From: a candidate division TM6 bacterium UASB124
GTDB taxonomy: Bacteria; Dependentiae; Babeliae; Babeliales; RVW-14
DNA: 25,463 bases
Direction of reading: 5' to 3'
Assembly (NCBI GenBank): GCA_001468855.1
Contig: LDIV01000002.1
Span: 25,726 to 51,188 of the forward strand
Part shown: positions 16,392 to 23,033 of the stretch, piece by piece
How positions within the stretch are numbered: position 1 is the first letter of the stretch
How the letters are laid out: each line of letters starts with the position of its first letter
Made by a program: the position numbers and the translations under genes
The notes under the pieces: generated by a model
Database searches by the model: none
What the model saw: the letters and a program-made list of their open reading frames with translations, nothing else
What the model was told of the DNA's origin: nothing

Positions 16392-17198
16392 TTATTGTTT
16401 CGAAACAAGTGTAATGCCTAGATTATTGGCTTTTTGGATAAACTCGTCTTTTTGTGCAATTAAGGTAGATGATGATTGCCAAGCGATTGCTGCGACATCG
16501 CCTTTTTTTAATGAAGCAAGTGACGTAGGTCCTAATGTTGGTAGGTCAAATTTTTTATTTTGATCGAGGCGTGCTGCTTTGCAAATGACAATACCTTCTT
16601 TTCCTAACTCGATGCCGCGTTTAATACACGCATCGGTGCCTTCTATAGCTTCAACAGCCAAAACCATACCGTTTTTTACAACAACCGTTTGACCGATATC
16701 TGCATGGGCGATGGCAATAGAGGCGTCGATACCAAATTTGATATCATTTTCCAGCGCAGTTGTCAGTGAACCGGTGAGAACCCCTGGTTTGACCAATAGC
16801 CCCCCCAACACCTCATCCTGTTTGATTACCTGGATGTTATGTTTTGATAATTCAGCAAGTAACATTTCCATGATATTTTTATCACTTTTACCGATCATGG
16901 AGCCGAGCATTTTGAGAGCTAACCAATCGAAGCTAACATGTTTGAGTAAGTTGCTTTTATCAACTTTACCAATAAAGAGAAGTTTGGTTGTCCCCTTAGC
17001 TTTGAGTAACGACAAAATTTCGCTGGGTTTGTAAAATTTTTGAGCAATGATTGCGATTTGATTACCAACAATATCTTGGAGTTGGCTTGCATTATTTTCT
17101 GGAAAGAGTGTGATAACAAAGAATGGTTCTTTGCGGGCTAAGAGATTTTTGCATGCCTCGCCTGGCAAGCTTCCTGTTCCGGCAATAATAGCAATCAT
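16392..17198 (-). CDS. lpxI: UDP-2,3-diacylglucosamine pyrophosphatase LpxI
   Basis: LpxI cleaves UDP-2,3-diacylglucosamine to lipid X and UMP, the fourth step of lipid A synthesis, and is the alternative to LpxH. The 268-residue protein shows IAGTGSLP at the N-terminus, FIGKVD (about 75-80), DKNIMEMLL, AVEAIEGTDA (181-190) and KFDLPTLGP, with Asp218 at the position I recall as catalytic in Caulobacter. Its ATG overlaps the stop of the oxidoreductase gene by 4 bases (ATGA), so the two are coupled. With lpxA upstream, this is a lipid A operon. A palindrome at 16395-16408 lies in the last codons. Confidence 0.93.
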   Translation of the reverse strand: MIAIIAGTGSLPGEACKNLLARKEPFFVITLFPENNASQLQDIVGNQIAIIAQKFYKPSEILSLLKAKGTTKLLFIGKVDKSNLLKHVSFDWLALKMLGSMIGKSDKNIMEMLLAELSKHNIQVIKQDEVLGGLLVKPGVLTGSLTTALENDIKFGIDASIAIAHADIGQTVVVKNGMVLAVEAIEGTDACIKRGIELGKEGIVICKAARLDQNKKFDLPTLGPTSLASLKKGDVAAIAWQSSSTLIAQKDEFIQKANNLGITLVSKQ

Positions 17199-18142
17199 CT
17201 GAATCCAAGAAGATGTTCTATTTCGAAGGTAACTTGTAATGCTGCAAGGTCTTGTGAAGGATTAACTAAATGATTTCCTGTTTTGATAGCGCTGACAAAG
17301 TGTTCGATTTCAAGCTTGAGTGGGTTGTCTTTGTATACAAAGACACGTTCGATGCTTCCTTCTTGTTTGTACTTGAGTTGATCCGAGCTGACTTGCGAAC
17401 TTGAGCTTGCATGACGATGAATAGATAGATCTTGTGTTGTAAAATCGAGAAGGATATATTCATTCTTTTGATGAACAGCCATGGTACGCATTTTAACTTG
17501 TGATGCTCGGCTTGAAATAATGGAGGCAATGGTGCCATTTTGGAATGTTATATGAACAGAAGCGACATCGCATGAATCAGTATAAACTTTGGTGCCTTGT
17601 GCTTGTATTGATTTGACTGGTGAATTGGCAATATCAAGAACAAGGTCGATATCATGGATCATAAGATCGAGAACAACACTGTCTTTTTGAACGCGTGAGG
17701 TGAACGGCCCCATGCGATGGCATTCAATCAGTGTCGGTTCATTAATAATTTTTTTTAATTCTTGAATAGCGCCATTGAAACGTTCGATATGACCGACATG
17801 GAGAGCACAATTTTTTTGTTGGGCCAGGTTGACCAATTCTTGTGCCTGTTCAAATGTATAGGTCAATGGTTTTTCAAGTAAAATATGTTTGCCTCGCTTG
17901 AGACATTCTTTTGCAACTTGATAATGGGCGCCGGTTGGGACTGCTATGATGACCCCGTCAACATCGTCAATCCATTGTGTAAAGTCTTTTGCTTTGACAA
18001 CGTTTGTTGTCTTTACTTTGTTCCAATTTGCTTCATTGGGATCTGCAATTGCTGTTAGTTGAGCACTTTGGAGTGTGTTGGAAACAACAGATGCATGATA
18101 ACCCCCCATGTGGCCTAAGCCGATAACGCCTAATTTTATCAT
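17195..18142 (-). CDS. Gfo/Idh/MocA-family NAD(P)-dependent oxidoreductase, possibly GnnA-like
   Basis: A 315-residue sugar oxidoreductase with a Rossmann domain (GLGHMGGYH near residues 8-16), the conserved EKP at about 93-95, GHIERFN and the catalytic-region DLMIHDID. It overlaps both neighbours by 4 bases, which places it inside the lipid A operon. In Acidithiobacillus and Leptospira, GnnA of this family oxidises UDP-GlcNAc at C3; the aminotransferase GnnB then gives UDP-GlcNAc3N, the preferred substrate of the partner LpxA. The position between lpxA and lpxI suggests the same here, but GnnB is not in the window. Other Gfo/Idh enzymes modify UDP-sugars for O-antigen, so substrate assignment is tentative. 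Confidence 0.85.
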   Translation of the reverse strand: MIKLGVIGLGHMGGYHASVVSNTLQSAQLTAIADPNEANWNKVKTTNVVKAKDFTQWIDDVDGVIIAVPTGAHYQVAKECLKRGKHILLEKPLTYTFEQAQELVNLAQQKNCALHVGHIERFNGAIQELKKIINEPTLIECHRMGPFTSRVQKDSVVLDLMIHDIDLVLDIANSPVKSIQAQGTKVYTDSCDVASVHITFQNGTIASIISSRASQVKMRTMAVHQKNEYILLDFTTQDLSIHRHASSSSQVSSDQLKYKQEGSIERVFVYKDNPLKLEIEHFVSAIKTGNHLVNPSQDLAALQVTFEIEHLLGFR

Positions 18143-18984
18143 AATGATGAATCCATTTCTTCTTTAGGTGAATGAGAATCATGACCAGTTTTGCGGGAGA
18201 CGCCACGGGTACTGTTTTTAATAAAAGAGATAAATGTTGTAACGTGTTGATTTGAGCCCCAACTTTGTTCTTGTTGAGCTAGCTCAATAATTTTTTCGAG
18301 AGGAAGTTTATCTTGGAAGAAGAGTTTGGTGACATGTTTGATTGCATTAATAGAGTCTCGAGAAAAGCCTGCACGTTTAAGTCCAATGACATTGAGACCA
18401 TAAAAGTGTGCGGGTGCTCCACTAACGAGACAAAATGGAGGGATGTCTTGGCGTGTGCCGCTAAATGGTGCAAAGGCGGTAAATTGGCCAATGCGACAGA
18501 ATTGATGTGTGGCACTATTAGCCATGACGATGACATTTTTTTCTATATAGGTATGGCCCCCAAGGCTGACATTATTAATAAGCGTTACATTATCCTCAAG
18601 AATGACATCGTGTGAAACGTGTGCAAAGTTCATGAGGTAACATTTATTGCCAATTTTGGTGACACCATCCTGAGAACGTGGTGCATGAACGGTAACAAAT
18701 TCACGTAGTTCACAATCTGTGCCTATTTCAATACGACCGATGCTGTCTTTAAGGCCAATGACTTGACCTGGAAACCCAACGGTGACATGAGCATGTAAGC
18801 GCGTGTTGGCTCCGATGGTAACATTACCTGTCACAACACAAAAAGGTCCAATCTTTACATTGGAACTTAATTGAACAGAAGGTCCCACAACAGCGGTAGG
18901 GTGAACATATGTTTGGTCAGAATTAAAAAAGGCCTCGTCAAAAGCGATCGAGGCTTTTTTTGTTTTACTTGTCGCACATTTCAC
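18139..18984 (-). CDS. lpxA: acyl-ACP--UDP-N-acetylglucosamine O-acyltransferase LpxA
   Basis: LpxA adds the first acyl chain to UDP-GlcNAc (or a 3-amino form), starting lipid A synthesis. The protein has hexapeptide repeats of the left-handed beta-helix, FAHVSHD with the catalytic His, GGHT, ATHQFCRIG, and GLNVIGLKRAGFS. The C-terminus adds a charged tail to the usual STRG end. The only in-frame start is GTG at 18984, which adds about 19 residues before the point where E. coli LpxA begins, with only a weak GAAAG upstream. Codons 8-20 encode a terminator-like hairpin. It begins 17 bases after the tRNA-Gln CCA and overlaps the oxidoreductase by 4 bases. The N-terminus should be treated as provisional. 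Confidence 0.9.
   Translation of the reverse strand: MKCATSKTKKASIAFDEAFFNSDQTYVHPTAVVGPSVQLSSNVKIGPFCVVTGNVTIGANTRLHAHVTVGFPGQVIGLKDSIGRIEIGTDCELREFVTVHAPRSQDGVTKIGNKCYLMNFAHVSHDVILEDNVTLINNVSLGGHTYIEKNVIVMANSATHQFCRIGQFTAFAPFSGTRQDIPPFCLVSGAPAHFYGLNVIGLKRAGFSRDSINAIKHVTKLFFQDKLPLEKIIELAQQEQSWGSNQHVTTFISFIKNSTRGVSRKTGHDSHSPKEEMDSSL
18925..18961 (-). terminator. rho-independent terminator after tRNA-Gln, inside the lpxA 5' region
   Basis: GCCTCG/CGAGGC forms six GC-rich base pairs around an 11-base loop, extended by a G-U pair and six A-T pairs. Read on the minus strand it follows tRNA-Gln by about 40 bases and ends in TTTTTTAATT, a textbook terminator shape. It also works in form on the plus strand. 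It overlaps codons 8-20 of lpxA if the GTG start is right. Confidence 0.78.
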
Positions 18985-19000
18985 GAGATAACTTTCAGAT

Positions 19001-19075
19001 TGGTTGGGGCGGAAGGATTCGAACCTCCGAATGGCGGAACCAAAATCCGCTGCCTTACCACTTGGCTACGCCCCA
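19001..19075 (-). tRNA. tRNA-Gln (anticodon UUG), CCA encoded
   Basis: The minus strand folds as a complete tRNA: acceptor TGGGGCG pairs perfectly with CGCCCCA, a D arm GCC...GGC with AGTGGTAA, an anticodon stem GCGGA/TCCGC with loop TTTTGGT giving TTG at 34-36, and a T arm GGAGG/CCTTC with TTCGAAT. The discriminator base is A and CCA is encoded. Body length is 72 bases, like E. coli tRNA-Gln. It lies between spoVG and lpxA on the same strand, 39 bases after spoVG. Confidence 0.96.
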
Positions 19076-19114
19076 AGATTTCAATAGATAGCTTGAGATA
19101 GTTTATACATTTAT

Positions 19115-19375
19115 TTATTCTTCGCCAACCACTTTTTTATATTCTTCAACAATTCGATCTTCGATAAGTTTACGAGTATCGGCATTGAGAGGGTGAACAA
19201 TATCTTTAAAAGAACCGTCTTTTTTGCGACGGGAAGGCATGGATACAAAGTAACCATTGTCGCTCTTGATGATTTTCATGTCACGAACAATGAAACATCC
19301 ATCAAAAACCATAGTTGCGTATCCCTTTAAGCGACCTTCATTAGCCGGAAAGACTTTGACTTCTGTAATTTCCAT
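19115..19375 (-). CDS. spoVG: SpoVG-family regulatory protein
   Basis: SpoVG is a small nucleic-acid-binding regulator, named from Bacillus sporulation but common in non-sporulating bacteria. The start at 19375 gives MEITEVKVFPANEGRLKGYA, the usual N-terminus; the frame extends to 19396 but that ATG has no ribosome site, while GGGGA lies about 8 bases before 19375. The 86 residues include the conserved DGCFIVRDMKII, FVSMPSRR and DIVHPLNADTR. It begins a minus-strand run of tRNA-Gln and the lipid A genes. A promoter with a perfect TTGACA lies upstream. Confidence 0.95.
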   Translation of the reverse strand: MEITEVKVFPANEGRLKGYATMVFDGCFIVRDMKIIKSDNGYFVSMPSRRKKDGSFKDIVHPLNADTRKLIEDRIVEEYKKVVGEE

Positions 19376-19477
19376 GTACGTATCCCCGTTTCGCATCGAG
19401 GTTGCCAGCGACGAACGTTTTGTGCTGCGCGACCTTTTTGATGAAACTTCTGTAAAAACTATGACAAATATGGCTTA

Positions 19478-19506
19478 AATCTAAAGATATCACTCTTTTT
19501 TGTCAA
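19478..19506 (-). promoter_or_regulatory. predicted promoter for spoVG and tRNA-Gln
   Basis: On the minus strand TTGACA (19506-19501) is followed after exactly 17 bases by TAGATT (19483-19478), matching the -35 at 6/6 and the -10 at 4/6. The spoVG start is about 100 bases downstream, leaving a long leader. The next gene upstream ends at 19664 and is probably a separate transcript. Confidence 0.6.
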
Positions 19507-19663
19507 CAAATTATGATTCTTTCAGGTTGAAATGTTAAGAAAAAGGAGAAAGAGGTAGTAAAGAGATGAAAAAATCGTTTTTTGTGTGATAAATTTTCTA
19601 ATATGAATTGGCTTGGGGGGTGGCTGAGAATGTTTGTTAGAACATATACGTATTATGATTTTT

Positions 19664-20767
19664 TTATGTTGTTATGTTTTTTACTACTTGAGAAAGTGAT
19701 GCAAAAAGAGATTTGAGTTTAGCTCTATAGACCTTCATGTTTGGGGTATCCTCATTGTAGTAGCGGAAAATTTTAATGCCGCTGTTCGGATTAAGCATGA
19801 GCTTTTTGTCTAAGAGGATACGATATTGAGTATCATCTATATCGCTATTGAACGATTGTTTAATAGCAGTTAACTCTCTGGATGGTGATAATGCTGTTTC
19901 GTGATGGCCAAAATAGGGTACGCCAAGAATATGAGATCGATATGTGATAGTATTAACAAACTTTTTGGGAATAAATATCTGTAAAAGGAGTCCTGTTTTT
20001 CCTGGTTCGGGACTAGAAAGAAGTTTGTTAAGGTATCTCAGCTGTGCGTTATACTTATGAAAATAAGTTTTAAGTTTAAAAAAATCAAAAATTTTTTGAG
20101 AAATATTATTAAAGTTGATGCTGCCCAAATTACTTGATGATAAAAAGAAGGTAAATGAGCTTGAGCCATAATTATTAATATTACCAAATAACCAGGGGTT
20201 TACCGATAAGAGCAGGCTTCTTGCCGGCTCATAAAGGTCATTAACTGAATCTTGGAATTTACCAAGAAATTGACTTACCGTGTGATAGGTATTGAAATTG
20301 TTTTTCGGGATACGTAAATAAACAAAATTATTGATGGCTTTTTTATAGATGAGTTTGAAAAGCCCGGCCAGGAGATCTTGCATCAATAAAAATTCACGTC
20401 GTTGGCCATGATAAAAAACAATGTAATCTTTGGCGGTGTATTCTTTTTCTTTTGCTGTGACGGTATTTATTATTTTTTCGATAGTGGGGATGTCGCACTT
20501 TTGTAATGTTTGTTGAAGGTCATCAGAATCAAGTATGTGTTTGTTTGCATAGGTATGGTTGAGGTGGGCGAGCGTTGGGCTTGTTTTTGTATCAAGATCT
20601 TGCTGTTGTAAGCGCGGATAGTGCAATGAATAATGTTGTGTTTCAAATCCGTCCTGAACGATATGGAGTAGATCTGCTGCATCATTGGTGGTGTAATGAA
20701 TGAATGTTACATATAACGTGAGTGCCAAAATGTATCGGTTAAGTTTTTGTTTTGTCAGTAGCATCAT
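19664..20767 (-). CDS. secreted unknown protein, paralogue of the gene at 20799-21968
   Basis: A 367-residue protein with a signal peptide (hydrophobic core around YILALTLYVTF). It shares two long conserved blocks with its upstream neighbour: KEKEYTAKDYIVFYHGQ followed by REFLLMQDLL (about residues 106-133), and QYRILLDKKLMLNPNSGIKI near 314-333, with TGLLLQIFIPKK between. The pair is 31 bases apart and looks like a tandem duplication. YHG followed by a strand of LLLQIxIP and a late strand is loosely like ADP-ribosyltransferase cores, but the usual catalytic Glu is not clear. I do not recognise the family. Start chosen at the first of two adjacent ATGs; the ribosome site GGAAA is weak. Confidence 0.7.
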   Translation of the reverse strand: MMLLTKQKLNRYILALTLYVTFIHYTTNDAADLLHIVQDGFETQHYSLHYPRLQQQDLDTKTSPTLAHLNHTYANKHILDSDDLQQTLQKCDIPTIEKIINTVTAKEKEYTAKDYIVFYHGQRREFLLMQDLLAGLFKLIYKKAINNFVYLRIPKNNFNTYHTVSQFLGKFQDSVNDLYEPARSLLLSVNPWLFGNINNYGSSSFTFFLSSSNLGSINFNNISQKIFDFFKLKTYFHKYNAQLRYLNKLLSSPEPGKTGLLLQIFIPKKFVNTITYRSHILGVPYFGHHETALSPSRELTAIKQSFNSDIDDTQYRILLDKKLMLNPNSGIKIFRYYNEDTPNMKVYRAKLKSLFASLSQVVKNITT

Positions 20768-20798
20768 GATCGTTTCCAGGTAAAGATCGGCACGGTGG

Positions 20799-21968
20799 TT
20801 ACGATTTTTTTTGTTGTAGTTTTAAATCTTTGGCTAACTGTGTTAGCAAATCTTTAATACCTTTATGGTAAGCATCCATCACAGGCGTTTTTTGGTTGTA
20901 ATAACGGAAAATTTTAATACCGCTGTTTGGATTGAGCATAAGCTTTTTGTCTAAAAGAATACGGTACTGTGCATCATCAAGATCGTTTGGAACAATACTT
21001 AAATTTTTAAAGAGGGTTATTTCATCAGTAGGTGTCATTGCGTTCGGATCATGTTGTTTATAATAAGGAATCCCTGCATCATGTGAACGATATGTAATGG
21101 AATCAACGAGCTTTTTGGGAATGCAAATTTGCAGGAGGAGTCCTGTTTTTTGAGGTTCTTGAGTGTGCAGTAAGTTGTCAAGATAAGTGCAAGTTGCTTT
21201 GTATTTTTCGTAGAGGTTTTGGATTTTGAAGAATTCAAAAACTTTTTTATTTAGTGCTGTGAAATCAAATTTGTAGAAATTATATGATGCTAAAAAATAA
21301 TACAAAGAGCTCCAGCCTGGTTCGCAACTGTTACCAAATAACCATGCATTTACCGAAAGTAAGACATTGCGATCAGGATTTTCAATATCCCAGACATTGT
21401 AATAATTGTGAGCGGCAAGGAATTGTTTTATGGTATGGAATTGATCAAAGCTTTTATCCGGGGTACGTATATAAACAAAGTTATTGATTTTTGTTTTATG
21501 AATTAAACGAGAGAGTCCGACTAATAAATCTTGCATTAATAAAAATTCACGCATTTGTCCATGATAGAATACAATATAATCTTTAGCGACGTATTCTTTT
21601 TCTTTTTCAATAGCCTCATTAAGGAGGTGCTCGATGATTGCTGTGTCTGCGTGTTGAAGCGATGTTTGTACATAGTCTTCATCTAAAATGTGATCTTTGT
21701 AACCGGAATTGTAAAGGTGTGCAAAGGTTTGGCAGGTATAACTGTTATCAATGATGTATTTAAGAGGGAGTTGGAGTGAATAGTGAGGTTGCGCTAGGCC
21801 GTTGCGTACGATGTGTATTGAATCATTGTTTGCAGAATAAAGAGTAGATAGTGCACACAGTGTAAAAAAAGCTAACCAACTGATACAAGTTGATCTGAAT
21901 ATATTACGTGAAAAAAATGATAATTGAGTCATTGAGTGAATTAATGACGACGTTTTCCCCATTTGCAT
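20799..21968 (-). CDS. secreted unknown protein, paralogue of the gene at 19664-20767
   Basis: A 389-residue protein with a signal peptide after a longer N-terminal region; the hydrophobic core is CISWLAFFTLCALSTL and cleavage after LYSA is plausible. It carries the same blocks as its neighbour: YIVFYHGQ (131-138), REFLLMQDLL, TGLLLQICIPKK, ITYRSH, and the QYRILLDKKLMLNPNSGIKI block near the end. Middle regions differ more, so the blocks are under constraint. A 5-base-pair hairpin with a GGGGG loop sits 6 bases before the ATG and may present or hide the only G-rich ribosome-site-like sequence. A promoter candidate lies upstream; the two genes are probably one operon. Confidence 0.7.
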   Translation of the reverse strand: MQMGKTSSLIHSMTQLSFFSRNIFRSTCISWLAFFTLCALSTLYSANNDSIHIVRNGLAQPHYSLQLPLKYIIDNSYTCQTFAHLYNSGYKDHILDEDYVQTSLQHADTAIIEHLLNEAIEKEKEYVAKDYIVFYHGQMREFLLMQDLLVGLSRLIHKTKINNFVYIRTPDKSFDQFHTIKQFLAAHNYYNVWDIENPDRNVLLSVNAWLFGNSCEPGWSSLYYFLASYNFYKFDFTALNKKVFEFFKIQNLYEKYKATCTYLDNLLHTQEPQKTGLLLQICIPKKLVDSITYRSHDAGIPYYKQHDPNAMTPTDEITLFKNLSIVPNDLDDAQYRILLDKKLMLNPNSGIKIFRYYNQKTPVMDAYHKGIKDLLTQLAKDLKLQQKKS

Positions 21969-21974
21969 GATGAT

Positions 21975-21990
21975 ATAGCCCCCCAGCTAT
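21975..21990 (-). promoter_or_regulatory. hairpin with G-rich loop just before a start codon
   Basis: On the minus strand ATAGC and GCTAT pair around TGGGGG, ending 6 bases before the ATG at 21968. The loop holds the only SD-like sequence for this gene, so the stem could influence initiation. The stem is short and the effect is a guess. Confidence 0.3.
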
Positions 21991-22024
21991 GATAATACGA
22001 TATAAACTCCATTAATAGAGATAT

Positions 22025-22053
22025 AATCTACGAGAACTGTTTGTTTTTTGCAA
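22025..22053 (-). promoter_or_regulatory. possible promoter for the paralogue pair
   Basis: On the minus strand TTGCAA (22053-22048), 17 bases, then TAGATT (22030-22025). Each matches consensus at 4/6. The -10 hexamer and spacing are the same as in the spoVG promoter candidate, which strengthens both slightly. Confidence 0.4.
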
Positions 22054-22076
22054 ACGGGTCGCTTATTTGTAGTAGT

Positions 22077-22113
22077 AATAGAAATCAATATTTGGCTGCT
22101 GTTTATTTCTATT
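22077..22113. repeat. AT-rich inverted repeat downstream of rsmH
   Basis: AATAGAAAT (22077-22085) and ATTTCTATT (22105-22113) are perfect 9-base arms with a 19-base loop, 12 bases past the rsmH stop. The stem is AT-rich, so it would be a weak terminator. Confidence 0.4.
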
Positions 22114-22124
22114 GGTAAATAAAA

Positions 22125-23033
22125 TCATATTTTCTCTGCGGCCCTGAGTTTTGCTGATCGAGCCGAAGGGTTACTACCGATTTCTTCCGGTCCTGCAATG
22201 ATCGGTTTTGGCGTAAGAATGGTAAGCTCTCCCTGGTGTTCCTTGAAAAAATTCTTTACGATGCGGTCTTCAAGTGAATGAAAGCTGATACATACCAATC
22301 GACCACCGTGATTGAGGTAGCGCAAACTTGATATGAGAAGTGAATGAATATTATCAAGCTCATTGTTGACAGCGATACGTAACGCTTGAAAAACTCTCGT
22401 TGCCGGATGAATGCCGCGTTGAGCTTTGAATGTTCTGACCGGTATGAGTGATTCGATAAGGTCTACTAAATCTCCGGTTGTTTTAAAAGGATGTTTTTTG
22501 CGTTCTTCAACAATGGCGTAGGCAATCTTTTTAGTCATTGGCTCTTCACCATATTCGCTGAAGATTTTGATGAGTTCATGAATAGCGGCTTCGTTGACAA
22601 TCAGTGCTGCTGTTGTATGTTGGTGTGCCGGTGACATGCGCATATCAAGTGGGGTGTCTTTTTGGAATGAAAATCCGGCTCGTTCATGAATCTGAAACTG
22701 TGATGTGCCAAAGTCTGCAAGAATACCATCTATATGGGTGAGGCCCTCTTTTTTGAATAGTTTATACATATGTGCAAAATTACCCCATAAAATTTTGAAT
22801 CGATTGCCATATCGTTCTTCAAACATAGGGGCATTTTTTTCTATGGCATGCAAATCCCAGTCGAGAGCAATGACTTTGCAGGTTGGTTCTGCGTCGAGTA
22901 TTGCGCGTGTATGTCCACCACCACCGAAGGTGGCATCAATGTAGATTTTTCCTGGCTTGGGTGATAAATATTCAAGTACTTCTTTAATAAGAACGGATTT
23001 GTGATATACGGTTGTCGTTTCTTTATTTTCCAT
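22125..23033 (-). CDS. rsmH: 16S rRNA (cytosine(1402)-N4)-methyltransferase RsmH
   Basis: RsmH (MraW) methylates N4 of C1402 in 16S rRNA, near the ribosomal P site, using S-adenosylmethionine. The 302-residue length is typical. Motifs include HKSVL near the start, the SAM-binding DATFGGGGHT (33-42), GILADFGTSQFQ, DTPLDMRM, HPATRVFQALRIAVN, and CISFHSLEDRIVKNFF, ending in SARSAKLRAAEKI. Its ATG overlaps the stop of the lipoprotein gene (TAATG), which implies translational coupling. RsmH usually begins the division/cell-wall cluster; here it lies apart from murD and ftsW. Confidence 0.96.
   Translation of the reverse strand: MENKETTTVYHKSVLIKEVLEYLSPKPGKIYIDATFGGGGHTRAILDAEPTCKVIALDWDLHAIEKNAPMFEERYGNRFKILWGNFAHMYKLFKKEGLTHIDGILADFGTSQFQIHERAGFSFQKDTPLDMRMSPAHQHTTAALIVNEAAIHELIKIFSEYGEEPMTKKIAYAIVEERKKHPFKTTGDLVDLIESLIPVRTFKAQRGIHPATRVFQALRIAVNNELDNIHSLLISSLRYLNHGGRLVCISFHSLEDRIVKNFFKEHQGELTILTPKPIIAGPEEIGSNPSARSAKLRAAEKI

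Noticed and set aside
16395..16408. 14-base perfect palindrome TTGTTTCGAAACAA
   Set aside because: It lies mostly in the last codons of lpxI, lacks a loop or T-run and may be chance.
19376..19396. Seven-residue upstream extension of SpoVG
   Set aside because: No ribosome site; the MEIT start is the family norm.
19257..19478. Plus-strand frame opposite spoVG
   Set aside because: It is antisense to a clear conserved gene and has no support of its own.
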